From contig NTHE01000024.1 of the NCBI GenBank assembly GCA_002551355.1, positions 1 through 64,000 on the forward strand: a stretch of 64,000 nt of DNA, written 5' to 3'. The stretch comes from Streptomyces sp. man185 (lineage in GTDB: Bacteria; Actinomycetota; Actinomycetes; Streptomycetales; Streptomycetaceae). How positions within the stretch are numbered: position 1 is the first letter of the stretch; each line of letters opens with the position of its first letter. The notes under the pieces were generated by a model. That model was not told where the DNA came from and did not search any database. It was given only the letters and a program-made list of their open reading frames with translations. Shown here piece after piece: positions 37,877 through 46,329 of the stretch. Both the position numbers and the translations under genes were made by a program.

Positions 37877-38161
37877 GGTTCTCCTCCATCGTTCTCGGCA
37901 TATGGCTGCCGATGCCCATACGTGTTCCTGCGGTGAAGCGGCGCCTCCGAAGCCGGTCGCGTTTCTGGTGTCCCTCTACCCATACCCGGTCCTGGCCAGC
38001 AGTGACAAGCGCCAATTGCTGCTATATGTCCGGTTTGTTGAGGTCTCCGACTACCGCGTGGCGAACGAAACGCGTACTGTTTTACGCACGTCGGCGGCAG
38101 CTACGCATTCAGCCGCACAGGCAGTGACGCGCACAGTGACGAACGGCGAAGAGGGACAGGC

Positions 38162-38530
38162 ATGGACCGCGGGACGGTCGGCAGTGCGAACCGGGGGCGG
38201 CTTCAGGTCGAGGCCCGGGCCGAGGGGATCAGTGAGGTCGTGACGCCGGTGGGTGAGCTCGACCACCACACCGCCGATCTCCTGCGCGCGCCTCTGGAGA
38301 GTGCGGTCGAACAGGGGCGTTCGCGCCTGGTGGTCGACTGCTCTCGCCTGGATTTCTGCGATTCCACCGGGCTGAACGTCCTGCTCGGCGCCCGCCTCAA
38401 GGCGGAGGCGGCCGGAGGAGGGGTTCATCTGGCCGGAATGCTGCCCGTCGTGGCGAGGGTGTTCGAGATCACCGGGGCGGAGGCGGTCTTCACCGTCCAC
38501 GCCACGCTCGACGAGGCCCTGGCCACCTGA
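38162..38530 (+). CDS. STAS-domain anti-sigma factor antagonist
   Basis: 122 aa. A complete STAS fold: VVTPVGELDHHTADLLRAPL, then LVVDCSRLDFCDSTGLNVLL with Ser68 in the DS(T)G phosphorylation site. Unphosphorylated, it would bind the anti-sigma kinase and release the sigma factor; phosphorylation by the kinase reverses this. It lies divergently next to the sigma gene and 202 bases before the kinase gene. ATG 38162 follows GAGGGA. The linear order sigma, antagonist, anti-sigma supports a three-part switch. Confidence 0.9.
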   Translation: MDRGTVGSANRGRLQVEARAEGISEVVTPVGELDHHTADLLRAPLESAVEQGRSRLVVDCSRLDFCDSTGLNVLLGARLKAEAAGGGVHLAGMLPVVARVFEITGAEAVFTVHATLDEALAT

Positions 38531-38732
38531 CCCGGCACGAGCGCGGGACCGCGGACATCCCCGATGTCGTCAGTGTCACGCGATCGTGTGCCTCAAGTGG
38601 GTGTTGTTGCGATATGGCAGGGCAGGAGACACCCCGGCGGCGCCCCGCAGGGGATCCGGCACACTCGGTAACTGATCACTATCTGTTCAACGGCGACATG
38701 GCGACATGGCGAATCGGTGAGGTGAAGCGCTG

Positions 38733-39224
38733 ATGAGCACCACCCGGCAGCATCCGCCGGGCGACCTCGGTCGCGAGCCGGACGATGCGGGCGCAGCCTC
38801 GCCCGTCCCGGCCGAGCGGCAGTGGCGCACGATCTCACTCGGGCAGGCCAGCGGCATCGTTCCGACGGCCCGTGACTTCGCCCGGCAGGCGCTGCACGAC
38901 TGGGGCTGGCTCCCGGCGTCCACCGCGGACCGCAGGGCGGCCGCCGAAGACGTCCTGCTGGTCGTCTCCGAGCTGGTGACCAACGCCTGCCTGCACGCGG
39001 AGGGTCCCGAGGAGCTCCGGATCGGCCGCAGCCCCAAGGCGCTGCGGGTGGAGGTCGTCGACCGGGGAGCCGGGCAGCCCGCACCCCGTACGCCGCACCG
39101 CGCCGGCCGGCCCGGAGGGCACGGCATGTTCATCGTGCAGCGCCTCTGCCTCGACTGGGGTGTCCTGCGCACACCGGACGCCCCGGGCAAGACCGTCTGG
39201 GCGGAGCTGGCCGCCCCCGCCTGA
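38733..39224 (+). CDS. Anti-sigma factor, GHKL (RsbW/SpoIIAB-like) Ser/Thr kinase
   Basis: 163 aa. It has the GHKL ATPase boxes: N-box VLLVVSELVTNACLHAEG, G1-like VEVVDRGAGQPA and G2-like GGHGMFIVQRLCLDWGV. A 40-residue hydrophilic N terminus (with PERQWRT-type sequence) is extra. The protein would sequester the sigma factor and phosphorylate the STAS partner at Ser68. ATG 38733 has GAGGTGA upstream. A 12-bp hairpin with a following T-rich tract ends the unit. Confidence 0.88.
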   Translation: MSTTRQHPPGDLGREPDDAGAASPVPAERQWRTISLGQASGIVPTARDFARQALHDWGWLPASTADRRAAAEDVLLVVSELVTNACLHAEGPEELRIGRSPKALRVEVVDRGAGQPAPRTPHRAGRPGGHGMFIVQRLCLDWGVLRTPDAPGKTVWAELAAPA

Positions 39225-39253
39225 CCGCACCCCCCCGCACCTCCGCACCACCG

Positions 39254-39280
39254 AAGAGCGCGCCGGATCGGCGCGCTCTT
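39254..39280 (+). terminator. Terminator after the anti-sigma gene
   Basis: AAGAGCGCGCCG (39254-39265) and CGGCGCGCTCTT (39269-39280) form a perfect 12-bp stem with a three-base loop, followed by TGTCTTCCCT. Confidence 0.8.
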
Positions 39281-39398
39281 TGTCTTCCCTCCATCAGGCC
39301 CCGGGCGTACCTTGAGCGCCAAATCTGATGTGCCGTCAGTAATGCTCGCCCGTAAGGGTGGTGGCGCGCGGCGGCGTCCGGCAAGAGGGGAACACGAG

Positions 39399-40106
39399 GT
39401 GTCGAACCAGAAGCGGACAACTCTCGCGCTGGCGGCCGCGCTGGCAGGCTCGATCGTGGTGGCGGGCGCGCCCGCCGCGCACGCCGAGGTCGTGGACGTC
39501 AACTACCAGTGCGTGACGCCCATCGGGCCCAAAGGCGCGGTCTCGCCCATCGATATCAAGGGCGTCGAGAGCGGCGCCGGCTACAAGCTCACCATGTCCT
39601 TCCAGAAGGGCGTCTCCTCCAGTCCGGTCGAGCTGGGCAAGGGGGCCATGAACCCGAGCGCCGTGATCGAGCTGGGCGGCGCGGAGGAGGGGAAGGTCCA
39701 GGTCTCCGGCCCGGCGAACACCGAGGCGATTCCGGCCAACACCCCCATCCGGATCAGTGACTTGTCGGGGACGTACACCCCGAAGAAGAGCGGCAAGGTC
39801 ACCTTCACCGCCGGGGTCCTCACCATCAAGGCCCTCGGGACGACGACCACCTGTACGCCCAAGAACAGCCCCGGCCCGTCCCTCGAACTCGACGTCCAGG
39901 GGGCGGGCGGCTCCACGGACGGCGGCTCCACGGGCGGTGGCTCCACCGGCGGTGCTACGGGGGGCGCCTCGGGAGGCGGCGAACTGCCCCGCACCGGCCC
40001 GCTGGACTCGGCGGCGGCGCTCGGCACGCTCGGCGGCACCGTGCTGCTGACCGGGGCGGCCGGAGTGCTCTGGCTGACCCGGCGAGGGCAGCGCTCCGCG
40101 GGCTGA
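39399..40106 (+). CDS. Secreted wall-anchored protein with DUF6801-like domain and LPRTG signal
   Basis: 235 aa from GTG 39399. A signal peptide (about 1-30, ending AAHAEV) precedes one domain (about 31-155) beginning VDVNYQCVTPIGPKG and ending TTTTCTPK, with paired Cys. A Gly/Ser/Thr-rich linker follows (STDGGSTGGGSTGG), and then a C-terminal sorting signal: LPRTG, a hydrophobic segment and the basic tail RRGQRSAG. LPXTG is the canonical sortase motif. The domain recurs in the last gene of this locus. It starts a four-gene rightward set; the gap to the next gene is 87 bases. Confidence 0.82.
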   Translation: MSNQKRTTLALAAALAGSIVVAGAPAAHAEVVDVNYQCVTPIGPKGAVSPIDIKGVESGAGYKLTMSFQKGVSSSPVELGKGAMNPSAVIELGGAEEGKVQVSGPANTEAIPANTPIRISDLSGTYTPKKSGKVTFTAGVLTIKALGTTTTCTPKNSPGPSLELDVQGAGGSTDGGSTGGGSTGGATGGASGGGELPRTGPLDSAAALGTLGGTVLLTGAAGVLWLTRRGQRSAG

Positions 40107-40193
40107 CCACGGCCCGTCCAGTACATCCGGAGCGCACGGTACGTACGGCCCGCACGGCAGCGCCATCGCCGCCGGAAGGCAGAGGAGCCGCCC

Positions 40194-41159
40194 ATGTCGC
40201 CACCCACCCCGCGTCCCGGCCGGGCGCTGCTCGTCCTCACGGCGGCGCTCGCCGCGCTGCTGTGCGGGCTCACCCCGCTCCCGGTCGCCGCCGCCGACGA
40301 CGGTCCGGCGGACTGGACGGCCCGGCCCGCCGGTGGACGGACCGACCGGGACGCCAGGCCGTACGTCTATCTGGAGGGCACCCCCGGCACGGTCCTCCAG
40401 GACCGCCTCGCGGTGACCAACCCCGGCCGGGACCCGCTGACCGTACGGCTACGGGGCGACGGCCGGGCCGGCGGCTGGATCAGGTTCGCCGAGGACGCGG
40501 TCACCGTCCCGGCCCGGACCCGCGCGGAGGTGCCGCTCGCCCTCACGGTGCCGTCCGACGCGGTGCCCGGCGACGCTTCCGGGGAGGCCGTGGCCGTCGG
40601 TGGGGGCGAGGAGATCCGCGTACCGGTCCGGGTCCGGATCGGCGGCCCGACGCTGGCGGCGCTCACCGTCGAGGACGTCGAGATATCCGGCGGTACCATC
40701 CGCTACGCCCTGGTCAACCGGGGCAACGCGCTGCTCAGGCCCCGGCTGGCGGTGCGCGCCGACGGGGTGTTCGGCACACTGCTGGACCGCCCGGAACGGC
40801 CCCTGCCGCTGGAACTGGCCCCCGGCCGACGGGTCGAGCGGACCGAAGCCTGGCCCGACGCCCCGGCCCTGGACGCCGTCACCGTACGGCTGCGGGTCAC
40901 CGCGTCGGGGGGCGCCCGGGACGAGGCGGAGGCCTCGGCGGCGTACATCCCGGAGGCCCCGGCCGTCGGCGGCGGGCTGCTGGTCCTGGGCGGCCTGGCC
41001 GCGCTCGCCTCCGGCGCGTACCGACGGCGACGTATCGGGCACGGGTCGGGCACGCAATCCGCCGACGCCCGGCAGCCGACCACGGAGACGAGGCCCTCGG
41101 TGAAGGCCGGACTCCCGGTGAAGGCGGAACCCTCTGTGAAGGCGGGAGTGAAGACGTGA
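40194..41159 (+). CDS. Secreted single-pass membrane protein of the surface locus
   Basis: 321 aa. A signal peptide (about 1-36, ending PVAAADDG) leads to an extracellular beta-rich region whose first half (YVYLEGTPGTVLQDRLAVTN, VPARTRAEVPLALTVPSDAVPGD) reads like the DUF916/WxL-associated immunoglobulin-like fold. A single membrane segment near residues 255-275 (AVGGGLLVLGGLAALASGAY) and a basic, Lys/Pro/Val repeat tail (VKAGLPVKAEPSVKAGVKT) follow. It appears to be a cell-surface scaffold. Its stop overlaps the GTG of the next gene (GTGA), so the two are coupled. Confidence 0.75.
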   Translation: MSPPTPRPGRALLVLTAALAALLCGLTPLPVAAADDGPADWTARPAGGRTDRDARPYVYLEGTPGTVLQDRLAVTNPGRDPLTVRLRGDGRAGGWIRFAEDAVTVPARTRAEVPLALTVPSDAVPGDASGEAVAVGGGEEIRVPVRVRIGGPTLAALTVEDVEISGGTIRYALVNRGNALLRPRLAVRADGVFGTLLDRPERPLPLELAPGRRVERTEAWPDAPALDAVTVRLRVTASGGARDEAEASAAYIPEAPAVGGGLLVLGGLAALASGAYRRRRIGHGSGTQSADARQPTTETRPSVKAGLPVKAEPSVKAGVKT

Positions 41160-42277
41160 CGCAACAGCCCGGCCCCGCAGCCCCCCGACGCACCGGCCCC
41201 CGGCCCCACATCGCCCTCCTGGCGCTCCTGGCCCTCCTGCCCGCGCTGTTCGTCCTGACCGCGCAGGGCACCGCCCGGGCGGCCGACGGCGACCCCACCG
41301 TCAGCCTGTCCAAGAAGGAGGCGGGCAAGGGCGGGGAGATCACCGTCAGCGGCAGCAACTGGCGCCCCGAGGCGTTGCTGATGCTGCTGATCTGCGGTCG
41401 GTCCACGCCGGAGCGGGGCGTGATCGGCGGCACCAACTCCTGCGCCAACGCCGACGGTCGCGCCGTCACGACCGACAAGAAGGGCGCCTTCCGTAAGAAG
41501 CTGCCGGTCACCGAACCGCCGAAACCCTGTCCCTGCGTGGTGCACGTGGCCACGGTGACGGGCGAACAGGCGCTGGCCGACGTGGTGTTCACGGTGGCGG
41601 GTCATCCCACGGCGGACCTGCCGCGGCAGACCGGCGACGGGAGGCTCGCCGTGCTGGCCACCACCCGCCTGGAGGGCGACAGCTCCCTGCTCACCTGGTT
41701 CGGGGCCCCGCCCGCCCGTCGGCTCGTCTTCACCGTCGGCAATCTCGGGTCCGCCCCCGTCAAGGATCCCGTCTTCGAGATCGGCACCGCGCACGGCGTC
41801 TACGCGCCCCAGTGGGAGGAACGCCAGTGGCGCGGCTCGGTCGCCGCCGGCGGCAAGGCGCGGATCGAGCTGCCGGTCGAACTGTCCGCGGGCGCGCACG
41901 GCGACTACCAGGTCTCCCTGCGGTACGGGGACAAGGTGCTGGCCGAGCAGCCGTGGGGGGTGGGCCGCCCTTGGGGCGTCACCCTCTTCTGGGTCCTGCT
42001 GTGCCTGGTGGTCCCGGCGGCCGTCTTCCGTATCGGCATGGCGATCGTGGACAAGGTCCGGCCCCGCCCCGCCGGCGCGCACCGCACGCGGAGGCGGAGG
42101 CCGGGCCTCAGGCCGAAGCCCGCCACGGGCCCCGGTCCCGGCCCTTCCGCTCCCGCGACCGCAGAGACCACCGCGACCACGAGCACGACCGCGAACACGG
42201 CCGTGCTGCCGTGGTTCACCCCGGATTCCGCACCGTCAGAGAACCGACCCCGACCCACGACGAAGGGACAAGCGTGA
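41156..42277 (+). CDS. Secreted membrane-anchored protein with an Ig-like domain
   Basis: 373 aa. A signal peptide (about 1-43, ending GTARAADG) is followed by an Ig-like domain (about 44-145; SKKEAGKGGEITVSGSNWRP, with Cys-rich SCANADGRAV and CPCVVHVATV), recalling neocarzinostatin-type folds at low confidence. A second beta domain (ARRLVFTVGNLGSAPVKDPVF) and one membrane segment (about 270-292, GVTLFWVLLCLVVPAAVFRI) follow. The cytoplasmic tail is Pro/Arg/Thr-rich. It is coupled on both sides by GTGA overlaps. No enzyme motif is present; it is probably an assembly or display partner of the flanking wall proteins. Confidence 0.72.
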   Translation: MTQQPGPAAPRRTGPRPHIALLALLALLPALFVLTAQGTARAADGDPTVSLSKKEAGKGGEITVSGSNWRPEALLMLLICGRSTPERGVIGGTNSCANADGRAVTTDKKGAFRKKLPVTEPPKPCPCVVHVATVTGEQALADVVFTVAGHPTADLPRQTGDGRLAVLATTRLEGDSSLLTWFGAPPARRLVFTVGNLGSAPVKDPVFEIGTAHGVYAPQWEERQWRGSVAAGGKARIELPVELSAGAHGDYQVSLRYGDKVLAEQPWGVGRPWGVTLFWVLLCLVVPAAVFRIGMAIVDKVRPRPAGAHRTRRRRPGLRPKPATGPGPGPSAPATAETTATTSTTANTAVLPWFTPDSAPSENRPRPTTKGQA

Positions 42278-43641
42278 GCACGCAACGGAGGATGAGCGCG
42301 GCCGGAGTCGCGCTGATGCTCGGCGGCGCGGGCATCCTGATGGCCGCGAGCCCGGCCCAGGCCGCCGAGGTCAGTTACGCGACGGAGTGCGTTCCGCCGC
42401 CGATCTCGGGACTGCCCGCTGTGCAGGGCACCACGAAGGTGGAGCTGACCGCTCCGGCCGAGGCGAAGGTGGGCGACGAGATCGAGGTCGTCTGGAAGAC
42501 GGTCGAGGCCGCGTCCAAGAACCCGGACGTGCTGGACCTGGGAGCGGACACGGTCAAGCCGACCGGGACCGTCACCCTGGGCGGCACGGCGAGCGGCGAG
42601 CTGAAGCTGGAGGGCCCCCGGCAGAACCCGCCGATTCCCAAGAACAGCCCCATGGTGCTGCCCGACATGAAGGGCACGCTGAAGCTGGAGAAGGCCGGGG
42701 AGATCACGCTGACCCCGGGCGCGTACAACATCAACGTGTCCAAGCCGATCTCCACGGACACCAAGTGTGCGCCTAAGGAAGAGGTTCGGCCGGGCGTCAC
42801 GATCAAGGTCACCGAGGGCGGCGGCTCCACCACGGGCGGCACGACCTCCGGAGGTACCACGTCGGGCGGCGCCGACACCGGAGGAACCACGTCCGGCGGC
42901 ACGGATTCCGGAGGGACGGACGCGGGCGGCACCACCTCCGGAGGCAGTGACTCCGGCGGGAGCACCGGAGGCGGGGGCGGCGAGACCGACTTCCCCGGCA
43001 GGGAGGTGTCCGTCGCCTACGCGTGCAAGACCCCCATCGGCGACAAGAACGCCACCTCCCCGGTCCGGATCAGCGCCAAGAAGAACGGCGGCGCCTACGA
43101 CCTGACGGTGAAGTTCAGCAAGTCCGTGATGGACAGCCCGATCGACATTCCCGCCAACCAGGTCAAGCCGTCCATGGAGGTCAAGCTCGGTGGGGCGGAC
43201 AAGGGCACGGTCAAGGTCGAGGGGCCGCTGAACAAGGAGGTCATCAAGACCGGCGCCCCGATCGAGATCCCGGACCTCACCGGCACGTACAAGCCCGGCG
43301 CAAGCGGGAAGTCCACGCTCAGCCCCGGCGTCCTGACGGTGATGGCCGCCGGTACGACGACCACCTGCACGCCGTCCGGCGACGTGGCCGTCTCCCTGGA
43401 GCTGGACACCTCCGCCCAGCCGGGCGGCGCGTCCGGCGGCAGCGGAAGCGGTGGCGCGGCGGGCTCCGGCGGAGCCGCGGCGTCCGGCGGCGGCACGGAC
43501 TCGGGCGGCGGCCTGGCCGCCACCGGGGCCGAGGACGACGGCGCGCTGAGGGCGCTCGGCCTGGTCGCCGGCACGGCGATCCTGCTGGGCGGCGCGGTGT
43601 TCACGTTCACCCCGTGGCGGAAGCTGCGCGGTATGCGCTGA
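42274..43641 (+). CDS. Wall-anchored protein with tandem DUF6801-like domains and LAATG signal
   Basis: 455 aa. A signal peptide (about 1-31, ending AQAAEV) precedes a first domain (about 32-165), a degenerate 60-residue linker of GGTTSGG/DSGGTDAGG repeats (about 180-235), and a second domain (about 245-370) beginning VSVAYACKTPIGDKN and ending TTTTCTPSG. The second domain aligns with that of the first gene of the locus. The tail has a GGSGSGGAAG linker, LAATG, a hydrophobic segment, and RKLRGMR. LAXTG is the form used by class E sortases of Streptomyces. GTG 42274 overlaps the upstream stop. A hairpin follows. Confidence 0.82.
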   Translation: MSTQRRMSAAGVALMLGGAGILMAASPAQAAEVSYATECVPPPISGLPAVQGTTKVELTAPAEAKVGDEIEVVWKTVEAASKNPDVLDLGADTVKPTGTVTLGGTASGELKLEGPRQNPPIPKNSPMVLPDMKGTLKLEKAGEITLTPGAYNINVSKPISTDTKCAPKEEVRPGVTIKVTEGGGSTTGGTTSGGTTSGGADTGGTTSGGTDSGGTDAGGTTSGGSDSGGSTGGGGGETDFPGREVSVAYACKTPIGDKNATSPVRISAKKNGGAYDLTVKFSKSVMDSPIDIPANQVKPSMEVKLGGADKGTVKVEGPLNKEVIKTGAPIEIPDLTGTYKPGASGKSTLSPGVLTVMAAGTTTTCTPSGDVAVSLELDTSAQPGGASGGSGSGGAAGSGGAAASGGGTDSGGGLAATGAEDDGALRALGLVAGTAILLGGAVFTFTPWRKLRGMR

Positions 43642-43654
43642 GCGGGGCCCTGAG

Positions 43655-43696
43655 CCGGTGTGTCGTCGGCCGGAGGACCTTCCGGCGACACACCGG
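43655..43696 (+). terminator. Hairpin terminator after the surface operon
   Basis: CCGGTGTGTCG (43655-43665) pairs with CGACACACCGG (43686-43696), with an inner CCGGA/TCCGG stem. It follows the last gene of the surface operon by 13 bases. Confidence 0.75.
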
Positions 43697-43753
43697 TGAG
43701 CGCGGACCGCCGTCGGCCCGGGCTCAGAACTCCCTCACATCAGCTGCCTCGCC

Positions 43754-43783
43754 TTGCTCCCACAAGATCGAAAAGGTTAGGTT
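43754..43783 (+). promoter_or_regulatory. Promoter of the small secreted protein gene
   Basis: TTGCTC (43754-43759) and TAGGTT (43778-43783) at 18-base spacing predict a start near 43790, about 94 bases before the ATG. Confidence 0.55.
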
Positions 43784-43793
43784 CTCCAGGTAT

Positions 43794-43813
43794 CTCTTCG
43801 CAGAAGCGAAGAG
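43794..43813 (+). other. 5'-proximal leader hairpin
   Basis: CTCTTCGC-AGAA-GCGAAGAG forms a perfect 8-bp stem with a four-base loop. Given the promoter upstream it would lie within a few bases of the mRNA 5' end, a position known to stabilise transcripts. Confidence 0.55.
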
Positions 43814-43883
43814 GATCGTCTGGTTGTGACGCATGCGACAGGCTTGACCACCTGATCGCGCGCCACCGTGTGAGAAAAGGACC

Positions 43884-44252
43884 ATGATGAACCTGACCTG
43901 GGGGAAGAAGGCGGCGACAGGCGTGCTCGCCGGCCTGCTGATGACGTCGGGAGTAACGCTGGCCGCCGCTGCGCCGGCCGCTGCGGCGGGCGCGAAGTAC
44001 ACCTGCAAGGCCACGCCCAGTCTCTCGCTGGGACGTCCGGTCTCGACGTCCTCCTGCAAGAAGTCGGCCAAGGGGAAGGCCGTCAAGAAGCACCGGGCCG
44101 TGCTTCTCTGCGATGTCGTGCGTGGCCGCGGGACACCGCACGACGTCACATGGACGCTGTACGGCGACTGGAAGAAGCCCGGCCAGAAGTCCACGGTGAA
44201 GTGCGGGTTCAGCAGCTTCCTGCGCAGCGTCAAGGTCGAGACCAAGAAGTAG
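43884..44252 (+). CDS. Small secreted basic protein, unknown function
   Basis: 122 aa. The signal peptide (about 1-35, WGKKAATGVLAGLLMTSGVT, then APAAAAGA) would leave a mature basic protein of about 87 residues with four Cys (YTCKATPSL, SSCKKSAKG, LLCDVVRG, VKCGFSSF), probably forming two disulfides. Lys-rich stretches (KSAKGKAVKKHR, GDWKKPGQK) give a strong positive charge. There is no known enzyme motif; it could be a wall- or nucleic-acid-binding protein or a small toxin-like factor. It has its own promoter and a leader hairpin. It shares a terminator with the convergent POT gene. Confidence 0.7.
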   Translation: MMNLTWGKKAATGVLAGLLMTSGVTLAAAAPAAAAGAKYTCKATPSLSLGRPVSTSSCKKSAKGKAVKKHRAVLLCDVVRGRGTPHDVTWTLYGDWKKPGQKSTVKCGFSSFLRSVKVETKK

Positions 44253-44268
44253 AGGCAGAGGTCGACGA

Positions 44269-44323
44269 CGTACGACAGCGGGTCCGCACGAACTTCTCGT
44301 GCGGACCCGCTGTCTGTCGTACG
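44269..44323. terminator. Bidirectional terminator between the small secreted protein and POT genes
   Basis: A perfect 16-bp stem CAGCGGGTCCGCACGA (44276-44291) / 44297-44312 with a five-base loop, extended by CGTACGA/TCGTACG outside a four-base bulge. It lies between convergent stop codons. Confidence 0.85.
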
Positions 44324-44338
44324 TGTCCCTGCGGGGAA

Positions 44339-45838
44339 CTACTTGACGTTGCCCATGAGAGCGCGGATCTTGCGTCCCGCCACCATGAAGGCGATGCCCG
44401 CGGCGACCGCCACGACCGCCTGCAACGTGTAGTACGCGGCGTCGCCCAGCGGCGCGTTGAGCTTCGTGGTCCAGCCGTTCAGGGCGTTGCCCGTCGACGT
44501 GGCCAGGAACCACAGACCCATGATCTGGCCCACGAACATCTTCGGCGCCAGCTTCGTGGACAGCGACAGGCCGACCGGGGAGAGGCACATCTCACCCATG
44601 GTCTGCGCCAGGTAGACGGCGAGCAGCCAGAAGACGGTGACCTTGCCGGTGTCGCTGTTGGCCGCGGCCGCGCCCGCCAGGCCCATGATGCCGAAGGAGC
44701 CACCGATGAGGAGCATCGCCAGGGCGAACTTCATCGGGGTGCTGGGCTCGCGGTTGCGCGTGGCCAGCTTGACCCAGAGCGTGGCGAAGATCGGCGCCAG
44801 GATGATGACCAGCGCCGGGTTGACCGACTGCAGCCACGAGGCCGGGAACTCCCAGCCGCCGATGAAGCGGTCCGTCTTGTTGTCCGCGAAGATCGTCAGC
44901 AGCGAGCCGGACTGGTCGTAGATCATCCAGAAGAGCACGGCGGTGATGAAGAACCACACGTACGCCTTGATCTTCGGCCGGTCCTCCTTGGTCAGCGCCG
45001 GGTCCCGGAAGATCGTGATGAAGTAGACGATCGGCACGACGACGCCCAGCACGGCCAGGACGTTGACGATGTGCTCGATGTCGTACGTGCCCAGCGCCAG
45101 GTCGATCAGCAGCGCGGCGACCGCGATGCCGGTCCACAGGCCCACCTTGCGCAGCGTGCTGCGGCGCTCCTCGGCGGAGATGGGCTTGGCGGGCAGCTTG
45201 CCGATGTCGCCGAGGTGCTTGGAGCCGAGGACGTACTGGATGACGGCGAGGGTCATACCGACACCGGCGACGCCGAAGCCGAGGTGCCAGTTGACGTGCT
45301 CGCCGAGGTAGCCGACCAGCAGCGGGGCGGCGAAGCCACCGATATTGATCGCCATGTAGAAGAGAGTGAAACCGGCGTCGCGGCGTGCGCTCGTCTGGCC
45401 CTCGTAGAGGCCGCCCACCATCGCCGAGATGTTCGGCTTCAGCAGGCCCGTACCGACTGCGATCAGCGCGAGGCCGAAGAAGAACGTGATGTCACTCGGC
45501 AGCGCGAGCGCGAAATGACCCAGGGCGATGATGATGCCGCCGACGAGGACGGCCTTGCGGGCGCCCCAGAGACGGTCGGCGACCCAGCCGCCGGGCATCG
45601 CGGCCATGTAGACGACGGCGTTGTAGACGCCGTAGATGGAGGCGGCGAGCGCCTCCCGGCCCTCGAGGGGGCCGTCGAGCACCGCGGCCACCAAGTACAG
45701 GGTGAGGATGGCGCGCATCCCGTAGAAGGAGAAGCGTTCCCACATCTCCGTCATGAACAGGGTGGCCATACCGCGGGGGTGGCCGAAGAAGGTCTTCTCG
45801 CCGGAACTCGGCGAGTCCTTCGTCAGGCTGGACGCCAT
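44339..45838 (-). CDS. POT-family proton-coupled oligopeptide transporter
   Basis: 499 aa with about 14 hydrophobic segments, the usual number for bacterial POT proteins. The first segment bears the ExxERFxxY proton motif as EMWERFSFYGMRAIL. GTGLLKPNISAMVGGLY and the later GEMCLSPVGLSL are family signatures. It imports di- and tripeptides with protons. ATG 45838 (MASSLTKDSPSSGEK) has AAGGA six bases upstream. It is divergent from the two-component system across a 491-base gap that otherwise shows only a few AT-richer patches and no gene I can support. Confidence 0.92.
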   Translation of the reverse strand: MASSLTKDSPSSGEKTFFGHPRGMATLFMTEMWERFSFYGMRAILTLYLVAAVLDGPLEGREALAASIYGVYNAVVYMAAMPGGWVADRLWGARKAVLVGGIIIALGHFALALPSDITFFFGLALIAVGTGLLKPNISAMVGGLYEGQTSARRDAGFTLFYMAINIGGFAAPLLVGYLGEHVNWHLGFGVAGVGMTLAVIQYVLGSKHLGDIGKLPAKPISAEERRSTLRKVGLWTGIAVAALLIDLALGTYDIEHIVNVLAVLGVVVPIVYFITIFRDPALTKEDRPKIKAYVWFFITAVLFWMIYDQSGSLLTIFADNKTDRFIGGWEFPASWLQSVNPALVIILAPIFATLWVKLATRNREPSTPMKFALAMLLIGGSFGIMGLAGAAAANSDTGKVTVFWLLAVYLAQTMGEMCLSPVGLSLSTKLAPKMFVGQIMGLWFLATSTGNALNGWTTKLNAPLGDAAYYTLQAVVAVAAGIAFMVAGRKIRALMGNVK

Positions 45839-46317
45839 GGTCGATCCTTGCTGGTCGGGACGCGCCGCCTCGTGAGCGGTACGCGCCCGGTGGGGGGCAG
45901 CCGGCACCGGCGCGGCGTTACCCCGTCCCCACGCCTGAAGGGGACGTGCTCCGTGCGGCCGGGCTCCTGGCAGGGGCTCGGCGGCGGAGCGGGGAAGAAC
46001 CGCGTCGGGATCCACACCCGTCGCGCGTCCTCGCGCTCCGGGCCCGGCTCACAGGTCATTCACTCAGAACGGGCCGGCGGGAACCGACCCCGCACACAAA
46101 AGAGACCCTTGGCGCTCATGGCTGCCCAAAGGTCCTTGAGTAGTGCAACAGGCGTCGGGACACCATACGACACGACACGGCGGGATATGAAAGGACTTGA
46201 GACATGGATCACAGGTCCTGGTGGAACCACACTCCCACATTCAAAGGTCTCCATCCTCTTTGTGGCGCTGACCCGCAGGTGGCGTCGGAGGCCTCACTTC
46301 GGGCTCCCCGTCCGGAC

Positions 46318-46323
46318 TACCAT
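46318..46323 (+). promoter_or_regulatory. -10 hexamer of a probable leaderless response-regulator promoter
   Basis: TACCAT lies six bases before ATG 46330, and no Shine-Dalgarno is present in the preceding 30 bases, so the mRNA probably starts at the A of ATG. The -35 is not obvious. The rest of the gap 45839-46317 carries an AT-richer stretch around 46080-46250. Confidence 0.5.
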
Positions 46324-46329
46324 CAGTCC

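Noticed and set aside
37979..37990. SigB-type promoter (GGGTAT on the - strand) for autoregulation of the sigma gene
   Set aside because: GGGTAT is present but no GNNT -35 lies 14-16 bases upstream; left unannotated.
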